A stretch of 64,000 nucleotides of DNA, taken from NCBI GenBank assembly GCA_964528875.1, contig CAZGUI010000007.1, positions 15,109 to 79,108 on the forward strand. Direction: 5' to 3'. The notes under the pieces were generated by a model. It had not been told where the DNA came from and did not search any database. It saw only the letters and a list, made by a program, of their open reading frames with translations. This stretch comes from Bacteroides_E sp964528875 (lineage in GTDB: Bacteria > Bacteroidota > Bacteroidia > Bacteroidales > Bacteroidaceae). The position numbers were made by a program, and so were the translations under genes. Numbering within the stretch: the stretch's first letter is position 1; every line of letters begins with the position of its first letter. Below, piece by piece: positions 9,228 through 16,084 of the stretch.

Positions 9228-11681
9228 ATGAAAGCATTAAGAGTTGTATTTTTTTGTTTCCTATCGATAATTACCCTTCATGTGTGGGCTCAACGTAGTG
9301 AACTAACGTTGGAAAAGAAATGGAAGTTTTCTAAAGGTGATTTTGAACTTGCCTCTCAAGTACAATTTCAAGACGGAAGTTGGGAAACTGTAACAGTGCC
9401 TCATGATTGGGCTATTTTGGGACCTTTTGATCGCGAACATGATTTGCAAGAGGTAGCTGTAACCCAGAATAATGAACGTGTCGCCACAGTCAAGACCGGT
9501 CGAACCGGTGGACTTCCCTATGTTGGTGTGGGGTGGTATAGAAATACGTTTGATGTAGATGATTTTGACAAAGAAAAAAGAAGAGTGGCTCTTTTGTTTG
9601 ATGGAGCGATGAGTGAAGCTCGTGTATATATAAATGGTAAAGAGGTTGGGTTTTGGCCTTTAGGTTATAATTCCTTTCATTTTGATGTAACAGAGTATCT
9701 TAACTTAGATGGGAAAAATAATACGTTAGCTATACGTTTAGAAAATAAGCCTCAGTCTTCACGTTGGTATTCCGGAGCAGGATTATATCGAAATGTACAT
9801 GTTGTGATTACTGATAAGATTCATGTTCCTATTTGGGGAACTTATGTTACAACTCCTTTTGTTTCTGAGAAATTTGCTTCGATACGCTTAAAAACTGAAA
9901 TTGAAAATAGTGAAGAGGAAGAAGTGCGCATAGTTACTGAAATAAAAGATTCTCAAAATAAAACGATTGTAGTTAAAGATGATGTACAAAGGATTAATCA
10001 TGGAAGACCTTTTATACAAAACTTTATTGTAAATAACCCACAACTATGGTCACCTGAATCTCCCCATCTTTACAATGCTATTTCAAAGATATATGTGAAA
10101 AATAGACTTGTAGATGAATATACCACACGATTTGGAATAAGAGATATTCAATTAATAGCAGAAAAAGGGTTTTACTTAAATGGAGAGCGTAGGAAGTTCC
10201 AGGGAGTCTGCAATCATCATGATTTAGGTCCATTGGGTGCTGCTGTTAGTGTTGCTGGATTACGAAGGCAACTCACTTTACTGAAAGATATGGGGTGTGA
10301 TGCTATACGTACAGCACATAATATGCCCACTCCGGAGTTAGTTGAACTTTGTGATGAAATGGGATTTATGATGATGATAGAACCTTTCGATGAGTGGGAT
10401 ATTGCTAAATGTAGAAATGGATATCATCGATTTTTTAACGATTGGGCAGAGAAAGATATGATTAATATGTTACGAAATTATCGTAACAACGCAAGTGTTG
10501 TGATGTGGAGTGTTGGGAACGAAGTGCCAACGCAATGTAGTGTTGAGGGATATAAGGTAGCGTCTTTTCTTCAAGATATTTGTCACCGTGAAGATCCTAC
10601 TCGTCCGGTAACTTGTGGTATGGATCAAGTTTCTTGTGTTTTGTCTAATGGATTTGCTGCTATGCTTGATGTTCCTGGCTTTAATTATAGAGCTCATCGT
10701 TATGTTGAAGCTTATGAAAAGTTACCCCAAAATATGGTATTAGGATCAGAAACGTCTTCAACCGTTAGTTCACGTGGTGTTTATAAATTTCCAGTAGAGA
10801 AAAAAGCGGATGCTATATATGATGATCATCAATCATCATCTTATGATTTAGAGTATTGCTCTTGGTCTAATGTTCCAGATGATGATTTTGCATTGGCTGA
10901 TGATTATGAATGGACAATGGGGCAATTTGTTTGGACCGGGTTCGACTATTTAGGTGAACCTTCTCCCTATGATACAGATGCATGGCCTAATCATAGTTCT
11001 ATGTTTGGTATCATTGATTTAGCGAGTATCCCTAAAGATCGTTATTATTTATATCGTAGTTTGTGGAATAAAGAAGATCATACTCTTCATGTTTTACCAC
11101 ACTGGAATTGGAAAGGACGAGAAGGTGAAATAACTCCAATATTTGTTTATACCAGTTATCCTGAGGCAGAATTGTTTGTCAATGGAAAGAGTTATGGTAA
11201 ACAAAAGAAGAATGATAAATCAGTTCAAAGTCGTTATCGTTTGATGTGGATGAATGTGATTTATGAGCCTGGAGAAGTAAAAGTTGTAGCTTATGATAAG
11301 CAAGGTACAATTGCTGGAACTAAAATAATAAAAACAGCAGGAAAACCCCATCGTATTGAGTTAATACCCGATAGAAAAACTCTTACTGCTGATGGTAAAG
11401 ATTTAGCTTATATTAATGTTAGAGTGGTGGATAAAGATGGAAATCTTTGTCCTACAGACCATAGAGAAATTAGATTCAAAGTAAAAGGAAGTGGAACATA
11501 TCGTGCTGCTGCAAATGGTGACCCTACTTGTCTCTATCAGTTCCATAAGCCTGTTATGCCTTTGTTTAGTGGACAATTAACAGCTATTATTCAAGCAGGA
11601 AATGATATTGGAGATATAGCTGTAGAAGCATCAGGAAAAGGAGTAGCTAAAGCCAGACTTGTTCTTAAAACTGAGAGATAA
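9228..11681 (+). CDS. Secreted GH2 beta-galactosidase-like glycoside hydrolase
   Basis: I start at the ATG at 9228, which gives 817 residues. The frame stays open to a TTG at 9183, but only from 9228 does a clean signal peptide appear (MKALRVVFFCFLSIITLHVWAQ). The order is a GH2 sugar-binding domain (WETVTVPHDW, GVGWYRNTF, GLYRNV), an Ig-like domain, then a TIM barrel. The barrel has FQGVCNHHDLGPLG, IRTAHNMP, an acid/base Glu432 in WSVGNEVPT and a nucleophile Glu508 in LGSETSS. C-terminal beta domains begin with FVYTSYPEAELFVNGKS. This architecture is common for periplasmic beta-galactosidases of Bacteroides. Beta-glucuronidase or another GH2 activity cannot be excluded from motifs alone. The gene is monocistronic, with a terminator 28 bp after the stop. 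Confidence 0.9.
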   Translation: MKALRVVFFCFLSIITLHVWAQRSELTLEKKWKFSKGDFELASQVQFQDGSWETVTVPHDWAILGPFDREHDLQEVAVTQNNERVATVKTGRTGGLPYVGVGWYRNTFDVDDFDKEKRRVALLFDGAMSEARVYINGKEVGFWPLGYNSFHFDVTEYLNLDGKNNTLAIRLENKPQSSRWYSGAGLYRNVHVVITDKIHVPIWGTYVTTPFVSEKFASIRLKTEIENSEEEEVRIVTEIKDSQNKTIVVKDDVQRINHGRPFIQNFIVNNPQLWSPESPHLYNAISKIYVKNRLVDEYTTRFGIRDIQLIAEKGFYLNGERRKFQGVCNHHDLGPLGAAVSVAGLRRQLTLLKDMGCDAIRTAHNMPTPELVELCDEMGFMMMIEPFDEWDIAKCRNGYHRFFNDWAEKDMINMLRNYRNNASVVMWSVGNEVPTQCSVEGYKVASFLQDICHREDPTRPVTCGMDQVSCVLSNGFAAMLDVPGFNYRAHRYVEAYEKLPQNMVLGSETSSTVSSRGVYKFPVEKKADAIYDDHQSSSYDLEYCSWSNVPDDDFALADDYEWTMGQFVWTGFDYLGEPSPYDTDAWPNHSSMFGIIDLASIPKDRYYLYRSLWNKEDHTLHVLPHWNWKGREGEITPIFVYTSYPEAELFVNGKSYGKQKKNDKSVQSRYRLMWMNVIYEPGEVKVVAYDKQGTIAGTKIIKTAGKPHRIELIPDRKTLTADGKDLAYINVRVVDKDGNLCPTDHREIRFKVKGSGTYRAAANGDPTCLYQFHKPVMPLFSGQLTAIIQAGNDIGDIAVEASGKGVAKARLVLKTER

Positions 11682-11708
11682 AGTTAAATTGCTAATTAGA
11701 ATAGTTCT

Positions 11709-11745
11709 TACCCTCTATAAGCACTTTTAATGCTTATAGAGGGTA
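11709..11745. terminator. Bidirectional hairpin terminator between GH2 gene and GNAT gene
   Basis: Perfect 15-bp stem (arms 11709-11723 and 11731-11745, TACCCTCTATAAGCA and its complement) with a 7-nt loop, followed on the plus strand by a T run. It lies between two convergent genes and probably serves both. Confidence 0.88.
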
Positions 11746-11750
11746 ATTTT

Positions 11751-12251
11751 TTATATCTCAATTTCTAGAATGAAATCATCCATAAAGAAGTTGTGGCCTA
11801 TGGGATGTACTCTTGTTCCAACAATTTTCATTCCTTGCTTTAGATAAAAACCTAGTGCTTTTTCATTTTCTTTATTCATGTTTAGCCCGATACGAATTGG
11901 TGTAGAACACTCTTTTTTGAAAATTTTCTTGGCTTCTTCAAATAAGTAGGTTCCACATTTAGCTCCTTGAAATTGAGGCCTAACATATATCTTTTGGATA
12001 TAAAAATAGTTTGACTCCTTTTTTTCAAATGATAAGTAGCCAAAAGGAATTTCTTCTTTGTATCCAATAAAGAAACGTTCGGATTGGGTCTCGATTTTTT
12101 CTTCAAGTAGGCTTGGGGTATACATCATATCCATCATATAATCAATTTGCTCTTGAGTTAGCAGCTTTTGATATGTATGGGGGAAAATCTCTTGTGCCAG
12201 CTTTTGTATGAGTAGGCTGTCTGTTGGTTGTGCTTCTTTTAATTTGTACAT
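11751..12251 (-). CDS. GNAT-family N-acetyltransferase
   Basis: The 166-residue cytoplasmic protein has the GNAT fold order. An N-terminal LKEAQPTDSLLIQKLAQEIF helix region is followed by a central beta strand IQKIYVRP. The acetyl-CoA pyrophosphate loop QFQGAKCGTYLFEEA (Q/R-x-x-G-x-x/G type) comes next, then the C-terminal ENEKALGFYLKQGMKIVGTRVHPIG, in which NxxALGFYxKxGF is a typical signature. The acceptor substrate is unknown; close relatives include small-molecule, antibiotic and polyamine acetyltransferases. It stands alone between a bidirectional terminator and a divergent PadR gene. Confidence 0.88.
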   Translation of the reverse strand: MYKLKEAQPTDSLLIQKLAQEIFPHTYQKLLTQEQIDYMMDMMYTPSLLEEKIETQSERFFIGYKEEIPFGYLSFEKKESNYFYIQKIYVRPQFQGAKCGTYLFEEAKKIFKKECSTPIRIGLNMNKENEKALGFYLKQGMKIVGTRVHPIGHNFFMDDFILEIEI

Positions 12252-12347
12252 AATATCATCTTCTTAAACGTTACCAAAATACTCAATATTTCTCAAGTAT
12301 ACACTTTTTGAATTGGTTAATTATTATTAATATATAGTACTTTGTAT

Positions 12348-12376
12348 TGCATAGTACTGTGGAATGCATATATTTG
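12348..12376 (+). promoter_or_regulatory. Promoter and possible autoregulatory operator of the PadR-PspC operon
   Basis: TATATTTG at 12369-12376 matches the -7 consensus and lies 16 bp before the PadR start. Directly upstream, an inverted pair TGCAT/ATGCA (12348-12352 and 12364-12368) and two copies of ATAGTAC 17 bp apart surround the expected polymerase site. PadR regulators commonly repress their own promoter, so this is a plausible operator. This is inference from position only. Confidence 0.4.
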
Positions 12377-12392
12377 AGTAAAAATTAGATAT

Positions 12393-12728
12393 ATGTATGT
12401 AGATAATGTAAAATCTCAAATGCGTAAGGGAATATTGGAGTACTGTATATTACTCTTATTGCATAATGAAAAAGCTTATACTTCCAATATAATTAGTTGG
12501 CTAAAAGAAGCTCAACTCATTGTGGTAGAGGGTACTTTATATCCTTTGCTAAATAGATTGAAGAAAGAAGGAGTACTTGATTATGAGTGGATAGAATCTA
12601 CTCAAGGACCACCTCGTAAGTATTATTATTTAACTGAAGTAGGAGAGGATTTTCTCAAAGAGTTAGATAGCTCTTGGAATCAATTAAATGAAACTATATT
12701 ATTTTGCCAAACACAAAAGAGCCAATAA
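12393..12728 (+). CDS. PadR-family transcriptional regulator
   Basis: The 111-residue protein is a small winged-helix regulator. The N-terminal MRKGILEYCILLLLHNEKAYTSNIISWLKEA is the PadR helix 1-2 region. EGTLYPLLNRLKKEGVLDYEW is the family signature spanning recognition helix and wing, and GPPRKYYYLTEVGEDFLKEL ends the wing. This is the short PadR type without a long C-terminal domain, and it probably acts as a dimer. It ends 2 bp before the PspC gene. This PadR-PspC pairing is common in Bacteroidetes and suggests that the regulator controls a membrane-stress or envelope function. Confidence 0.92.
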   Translation: MYVDNVKSQMRKGILEYCILLLLHNEKAYTSNIISWLKEAQLIVVEGTLYPLLNRLKKEGVLDYEWIESTQGPPRKYYYLTEVGEDFLKELDSSWNQLNETILFCQTQKSQ

Positions 12729-12730
12729 AA

Positions 12731-13774
12731 ATGAAAAAAACACTAACAATAAATTTAAATGGCATTGTTTATCACATTGATGAGGATGCTTATGCCTTAC
12801 TAAAGAAATACCTGAATAATATTCAATATTATTTTAGAAACGAAGAAGGAGTAGAGGAAATCATGCTTGATATTGAAGCACGTATTGCCGAATTATTTTC
12901 AGAGCAACTAACCTCTCCTTTAAATGTAATTAGTAAAAAAAGAGTAGAAGAAGTCATAGAACAATTGGGCCAACCGGAAGAAATTGCGGGTGATGAGATT
13001 TTTGAAGAGGAAGATCGTGAATCTCAAGAATCGAAAAAGAAAAAAAGACTTTATAGAGATTCAGACGATAAAATGGTAGGTGGAGTAATCAGTGGAATGG
13101 CCACATATTTAAATGTTGATGTTACCACGCTGCGTTTGTTATCCATATTGGCCTTTTTCTTTAGTTTAAGTACATTTTTAATTGTCTATTTGATTTGTTG
13201 GTTAATCATTCCTGAAGCTAAGACAGCTGAAGAAAAGTTAAATATGCGTGGGGAGGATATAACCCTGCATAACATTGGTAAAACAGTAACAGAGAGTTTT
13301 GATAAAGCACAAAAAGGAGTTTCTGATTTTGTTAAGTCGGATAAAACAAGAACAGGTTTTCAACGCTTTTTTGATGGGGTAGTAGGGGTATTAGGTCTGC
13401 TATTAAAAATAGGATTGTTCTTTGTGGCTTTTTGTATCGGAATACCTATTTTGTTTCTCTTGTTTATTTTGTTTTTAATATTAGTGGCAATAGGTATTTC
13501 TACCTTTATAGGAGGAGGTGTTACCCTATTTTCTGTGTTTCCTCCTTTTGAAGCCCCTTTTTTCACGACACAAACTCTTCCTATTTTTATTAGTAGTCTT
13601 AGTGGATTGATTGTTATTGGGCTACCTGTGTTTTCACTATTTTATATGGTGTTTCAACATATTTTTCAATGGAAAAACATCTCTAGAGGTATAAAAACTA
13701 CTTTAGTTATTCTTTGGGTTATTGCGTTATTCTCTTTTATTTTCTGTTTATTACAGATTAACTGGGGGTTGTAA
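12731..13774 (+). CDS. PspC-domain membrane protein
   Basis: The start is placed at the ATG at 12731 (347 residues), 2 bp after the PadR stop; an upstream TTG at 12704 would only add a tail overlapping PadR. The N-terminal 90 residues form a soluble acidic region (LNGIVYHIDEDAYALLKKYL, IEARIAELFSEQL) typical of Bacteroidetes PspC proteins. The PspC domain follows (KKRLYRDSDDKMVGGVISG, then a transmembrane segment ending CWLIIPEA). The second half holds about three or four further membrane helices. PspC proteins sense or stabilise the inner membrane in the phage-shock response of Proteobacteria; the role here is inferred. A strong terminator follows. Confidence 0.88.
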   Translation: MKKTLTINLNGIVYHIDEDAYALLKKYLNNIQYYFRNEEGVEEIMLDIEARIAELFSEQLTSPLNVISKKRVEEVIEQLGQPEEIAGDEIFEEEDRESQESKKKKRLYRDSDDKMVGGVISGMATYLNVDVTTLRLLSILAFFFSLSTFLIVYLICWLIIPEAKTAEEKLNMRGEDITLHNIGKTVTESFDKAQKGVSDFVKSDKTRTGFQRFFDGVVGVLGLLLKIGLFFVAFCIGIPILFLLFILFLILVAIGISTFIGGGVTLFSVFPPFEAPFFTTQTLPIFISSLSGLIVIGLPVFSLFYMVFQHIFQWKNISRGIKTTLVILWVIALFSFIFCLLQINWGL

Positions 13775-13845
13775 AGACTCATATTACTTGAAATTTGTTG
13801 TGTTTTATTGAAGCTAATTTTTATCATTTATAATTGTGTGTAGTT

Positions 13846-13886
13846 AGAAGGGTTTTATATCTAAATGTAAGATATAAAACCCTTCT
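13846..13886 (+). terminator. Hairpin terminator after the PadR-PspC operon
   Basis: Perfect 17-bp stem (arms 13846-13862 and 13870-13886, AGAAGGGTTTTATATCT and its complement) with a 7-nt loop and a short T tract, 71 bp beyond the PspC stop. Confidence 0.85.
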
Positions 13887-14033
13887 TTTGTCCTGTTTTC
13901 ACTTCTCAAAGTATTTGCTGCGTTAAAAAATAGAATATGTTCTCTGCTAAAAAGTTGTTTTTTATGCTCTAGTTAAAATTAATTCGATATCTTCACTTAA
14001 ATAATTAAAACAAAAAACTTAAGATTTATACAG

Positions 14034-14237
14034 ATGATGTTTGATAGATCATTGTTACTTTTAGTTGGAGCTATTTTGCTTTTGGTTATACTGCTAGATG
14101 TAATAGCTATAACCGACTTGAGATTGACTGATAAGTCGCAGCGATTTAAACTTGTTTTTGCGTTAATCATAATCTTTGTTCCATTTTTTGGTTTCTCTGC
14201 CTATTATATTTATAAAAGTATTAGTAATTGGAGATAG
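14034..14237 (+). CDS. Small membrane protein, PLDc_N-like
   Basis: The 67-residue protein has two hydrophobic helices (about residues 7-27 and 41-60) separated by a short polar loop with LTDKSQRFK. The second helix has the form VPFFGFSAYYIYK. This matches the small two-helix domain that precedes phospholipase D domains and also occurs alone (PLDc_N: hydrophobic helix, Pro, Gly, aromatic Y-x-x-x). No lipase domain is attached. The next gene begins 6 bp after the stop, so both are probably co-transcribed. Its function is unknown. Confidence 0.65.
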   Translation: MMFDRSLLLLVGAILLLVILLDVIAITDLRLTDKSQRFKLVFALIIIFVPFFGFSAYYIYKSISNWR

Positions 14238-14243
14238 TTTACT

Positions 14244-14480
14244 ATGAATAAAAAGAAGCTACTATTTTTACGAATAGGTGTTATTTTTCCTACTTTATTA
14301 TTTATCTATTTATATGCACTCGATCCATTAAATAAACACTATAACCTAATTGTTATAGCATCTATTTTTACCGTTTTACTTTTGGTCTCTACCATTCTTT
14401 TTAAGAGAAATAACTTGAATATTATTCTCAGCTATTATGCTATTTTTGGCTTGTTAATTGTATCCTATCTTTTATTATAA
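14244..14480 (+). CDS. Small hypothetical membrane protein
   Basis: This 78-residue protein is almost entirely membrane-embedded. It has three predicted helices (about residues 7-25, 33-48 and 57-77) separated by short loops (LDPLNKHYN and KRNNLN). I do not recognise a family. It lies 6 bp after the PLDc_N-like gene on the same strand, which supports it as a real second gene of a two-gene unit. An imperfect hairpin at 14505-14532 follows and may terminate the unit. Confidence 0.6.
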   Translation: MNKKKLLFLRIGVIFPTLLFIYLYALDPLNKHYNLIVIASIFTVLLLVSTILFKRNNLNIILSYYAIFGLLIVSYLLL

Positions 14481-14665
14481 TTACTGAGGTTTTTGTAAAT
14501 AAAAAAACCACCTAAATAACTTTAAGTGGTTTGATGTTACTTGACTTATGAAGAGTGAGAGCAAAGGTTGAAATCAGTAATTAAAACTGTGATTGGGGGC
14601 TGAATAACACAGAAAAAAGAATCTGCTTTCTGCTGCTTACAACAGTGTTTTTTTTGCAGTTTAGT

Positions 14666-14744
14666 CGGTCTAGGAGAGAAGGGTGCTCGGTCCTAGACCG
14701 AAGCCCCTTAGGTCTAGGACCGATGAACCGTCGGTCTTAGACCG
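14666..14744. repeat. Intergenic 22-bp tandem array, copy B (4 units)
   Basis: Units start at 14666, 14688, 14710 and 14732, exactly 22 bp apart: CGGTCTAGGAGAG, CGGTCCTAGACCG, AGGTCTAGGACCG and CGGTCTTAGACCG. The outer units are the most degenerate. The linker AAGGGTGCT of this copy is the reverse complement of the linker AGCACCCTT in copy C. The left flank has a T run, then AGTTTAGT, before the first unit, resembling the left flank of copy C. Confidence 0.9.
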
Positions 14745-14794
14745 ACTAAGATTATCTAAAAGGTTATACCTTTATTCATATAATAATTCAAAGA

Positions 14795-14833
14795 AATAAA
14801 GACCGAAGTTTATACAAAGATTCGGTCTTTATT
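14795..14833 (-). terminator. Probable hairpin terminator after the OmpA-family gene
   Basis: Perfect 13-bp stem AATAAAGACCGAA and its complement (14795-14807 and 14821-14833) with a 13-nt loop, 41 bp past the stop at 14874. On the minus strand the stem ends in TTTATTTC, a weak U tract. Confidence 0.6.
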
Positions 14834-14873
14834 AGGTTTTAGGGGCGATTTTATTAACTCAGTAAATCAATAA

Positions 14874-16073
14874 TTAGTTATTGAAAGGTAAGCTATCCCA
14901 GTATCCTTTATTGGTAATTAATTCAATGGTTACTTTTCTATCTCCCTCACGGATGTCTTCAGTTGCGTTGGTACTCATATGAGATATTTTCTTACCGACA
15001 CCAACCGACTTGAGAATTGATGAAGGTACATCTCTTTTAATAAGAGCTTCCACTACTGCTGCAGCACGTCTTTTAGATAAATCTAAATTATATTCTGGAG
15101 TACCTATCGCATCTGTATAACCTGTAATTAAATATTTCTTAGAATCATTTTGCTTCAATATTGCAGCAATCTCATCCATTACTTTTTCAGTGGAAGCCGT
15201 TAATGTCGCTTGATCGAAATCGAAATAGATATTGTTGAACAATTCATACAGCTTAGTATATTCCACTCTTTCCACTATTTTTTCTACTTCAATGGGTTTT
15301 TCTACAATTTGTTCTATGATTCTATCACGATCTACATATTGAATAACCGGTTGAGCTTTTTTTGATTTTCCTCCTAAACGAAACATAACTCGTGCTGTTC
15401 CTTGTAGTGAGTTTGCAATCTCTCTGTAGGGCATAATTAAATAATCGGCTTGCAAACCAATGCCAAAACGATCGTTGAGCCAAAGGTTTAATCCGCCACC
15501 GATAGAAACGGGCATTAAATGTTCTTTATCTCTTCCATTTTTATTTAAATCATTGGTGAGAATCCAATTCATCTGATCTTCGGATAATCCTTCCATACCC
15601 TGATAGTGTATGCTGAATCCTTTATTCATATAGTTAATTCCGGCTCTAAGGTATGGATCAATATATCTTGATCCAAAATATTCCCCTAATCGCCATTGAA
15701 GCCCAGGGCCTACTATCAGGAGCATTTTAGTTTTATCTTTATCGTTTATTCTGTCAGATGCAGCTCCTATAGTTCCTTGAAAGTCAAGATATAAGTGCTT
15801 ACTTAGTTCTCTGGCCACATATAAATTTCCTCCATATACTGCGTGCTTTAGTTTTAGGTTAAAATTATAGCCTTCATTTTTCAGCTCTGTAAAATCACTA
15901 AACTGCGATCTACTGAATTGAAAAATAGATGCTCCAACACCAAACTCCCAAGCCTTAGAGGTTTTCTTTTTGTTTCCTCCAGTCTCTAAAGTTGTGTTTT
16001 GTGCAGCTAAAGTATCTATTCCACCTACAAGAACAACACAGAAGAATAATAGTATAATTTTATTTATTTTCAT
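14874..16073 (-). CDS. OmpA-family outer-membrane protein
   Basis: The 399-residue precursor has a signal peptide (MKINKIILLFFCVVLVGG to AAQ). An N-terminal region of about 230 residues has alternating aromatic strands typical of an eight-stranded barrel (WEFGVGASIFQFSRSQF, GGNLYVARELSKHLYLDFQG). A VEKIVERVEYTK coiled linker follows. The C-terminal OmpA peptidoglycan-binding domain (about 280-390) contains YFDFDQATL, LITGYTDAIGTPEYNLDLSKRR and the motif for diaminopimelate binding. It should anchor the outer membrane to the cell wall. It starts 11 bp after the stop of the modular lipoprotein gene, so the two proteins are probably made together and may form a surface complex. Confidence 0.92.
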   Translation of the reverse strand: MKINKIILLFFCVVLVGGIDTLAAQNTTLETGGNKKKTSKAWEFGVGASIFQFSRSQFSDFTELKNEGYNFNLKLKHAVYGGNLYVARELSKHLYLDFQGTIGAASDRINDKDKTKMLLIVGPGLQWRLGEYFGSRYIDPYLRAGINYMNKGFSIHYQGMEGLSEDQMNWILTNDLNKNGRDKEHLMPVSIGGGLNLWLNDRFGIGLQADYLIMPYREIANSLQGTARVMFRLGGKSKKAQPVIQYVDRDRIIEQIVEKPIEVEKIVERVEYTKLYELFNNIYFDFDQATLTASTEKVMDEIAAILKQNDSKKYLITGYTDAIGTPEYNLDLSKRRAAAVVEALIKRDVPSSILKSVGVGKKISHMSTNATEDIREGDRKVTIELITNKGYWDSLPFNN

Positions 16074-16084
16074 TGTTAGTAGTT

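Larger units (their letters stand above)
14481..14873. other. Convergent intergenic region with repeat array B
   Basis: No gene is visible. The region contains an imperfect hairpin (14505-14516 with 14521-14532), the four-unit 22-bp array at 14666-14744, and a 13-bp-stem hairpin at 14795-14833 behind the OmpA-family gene. Confidence 0.7.
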
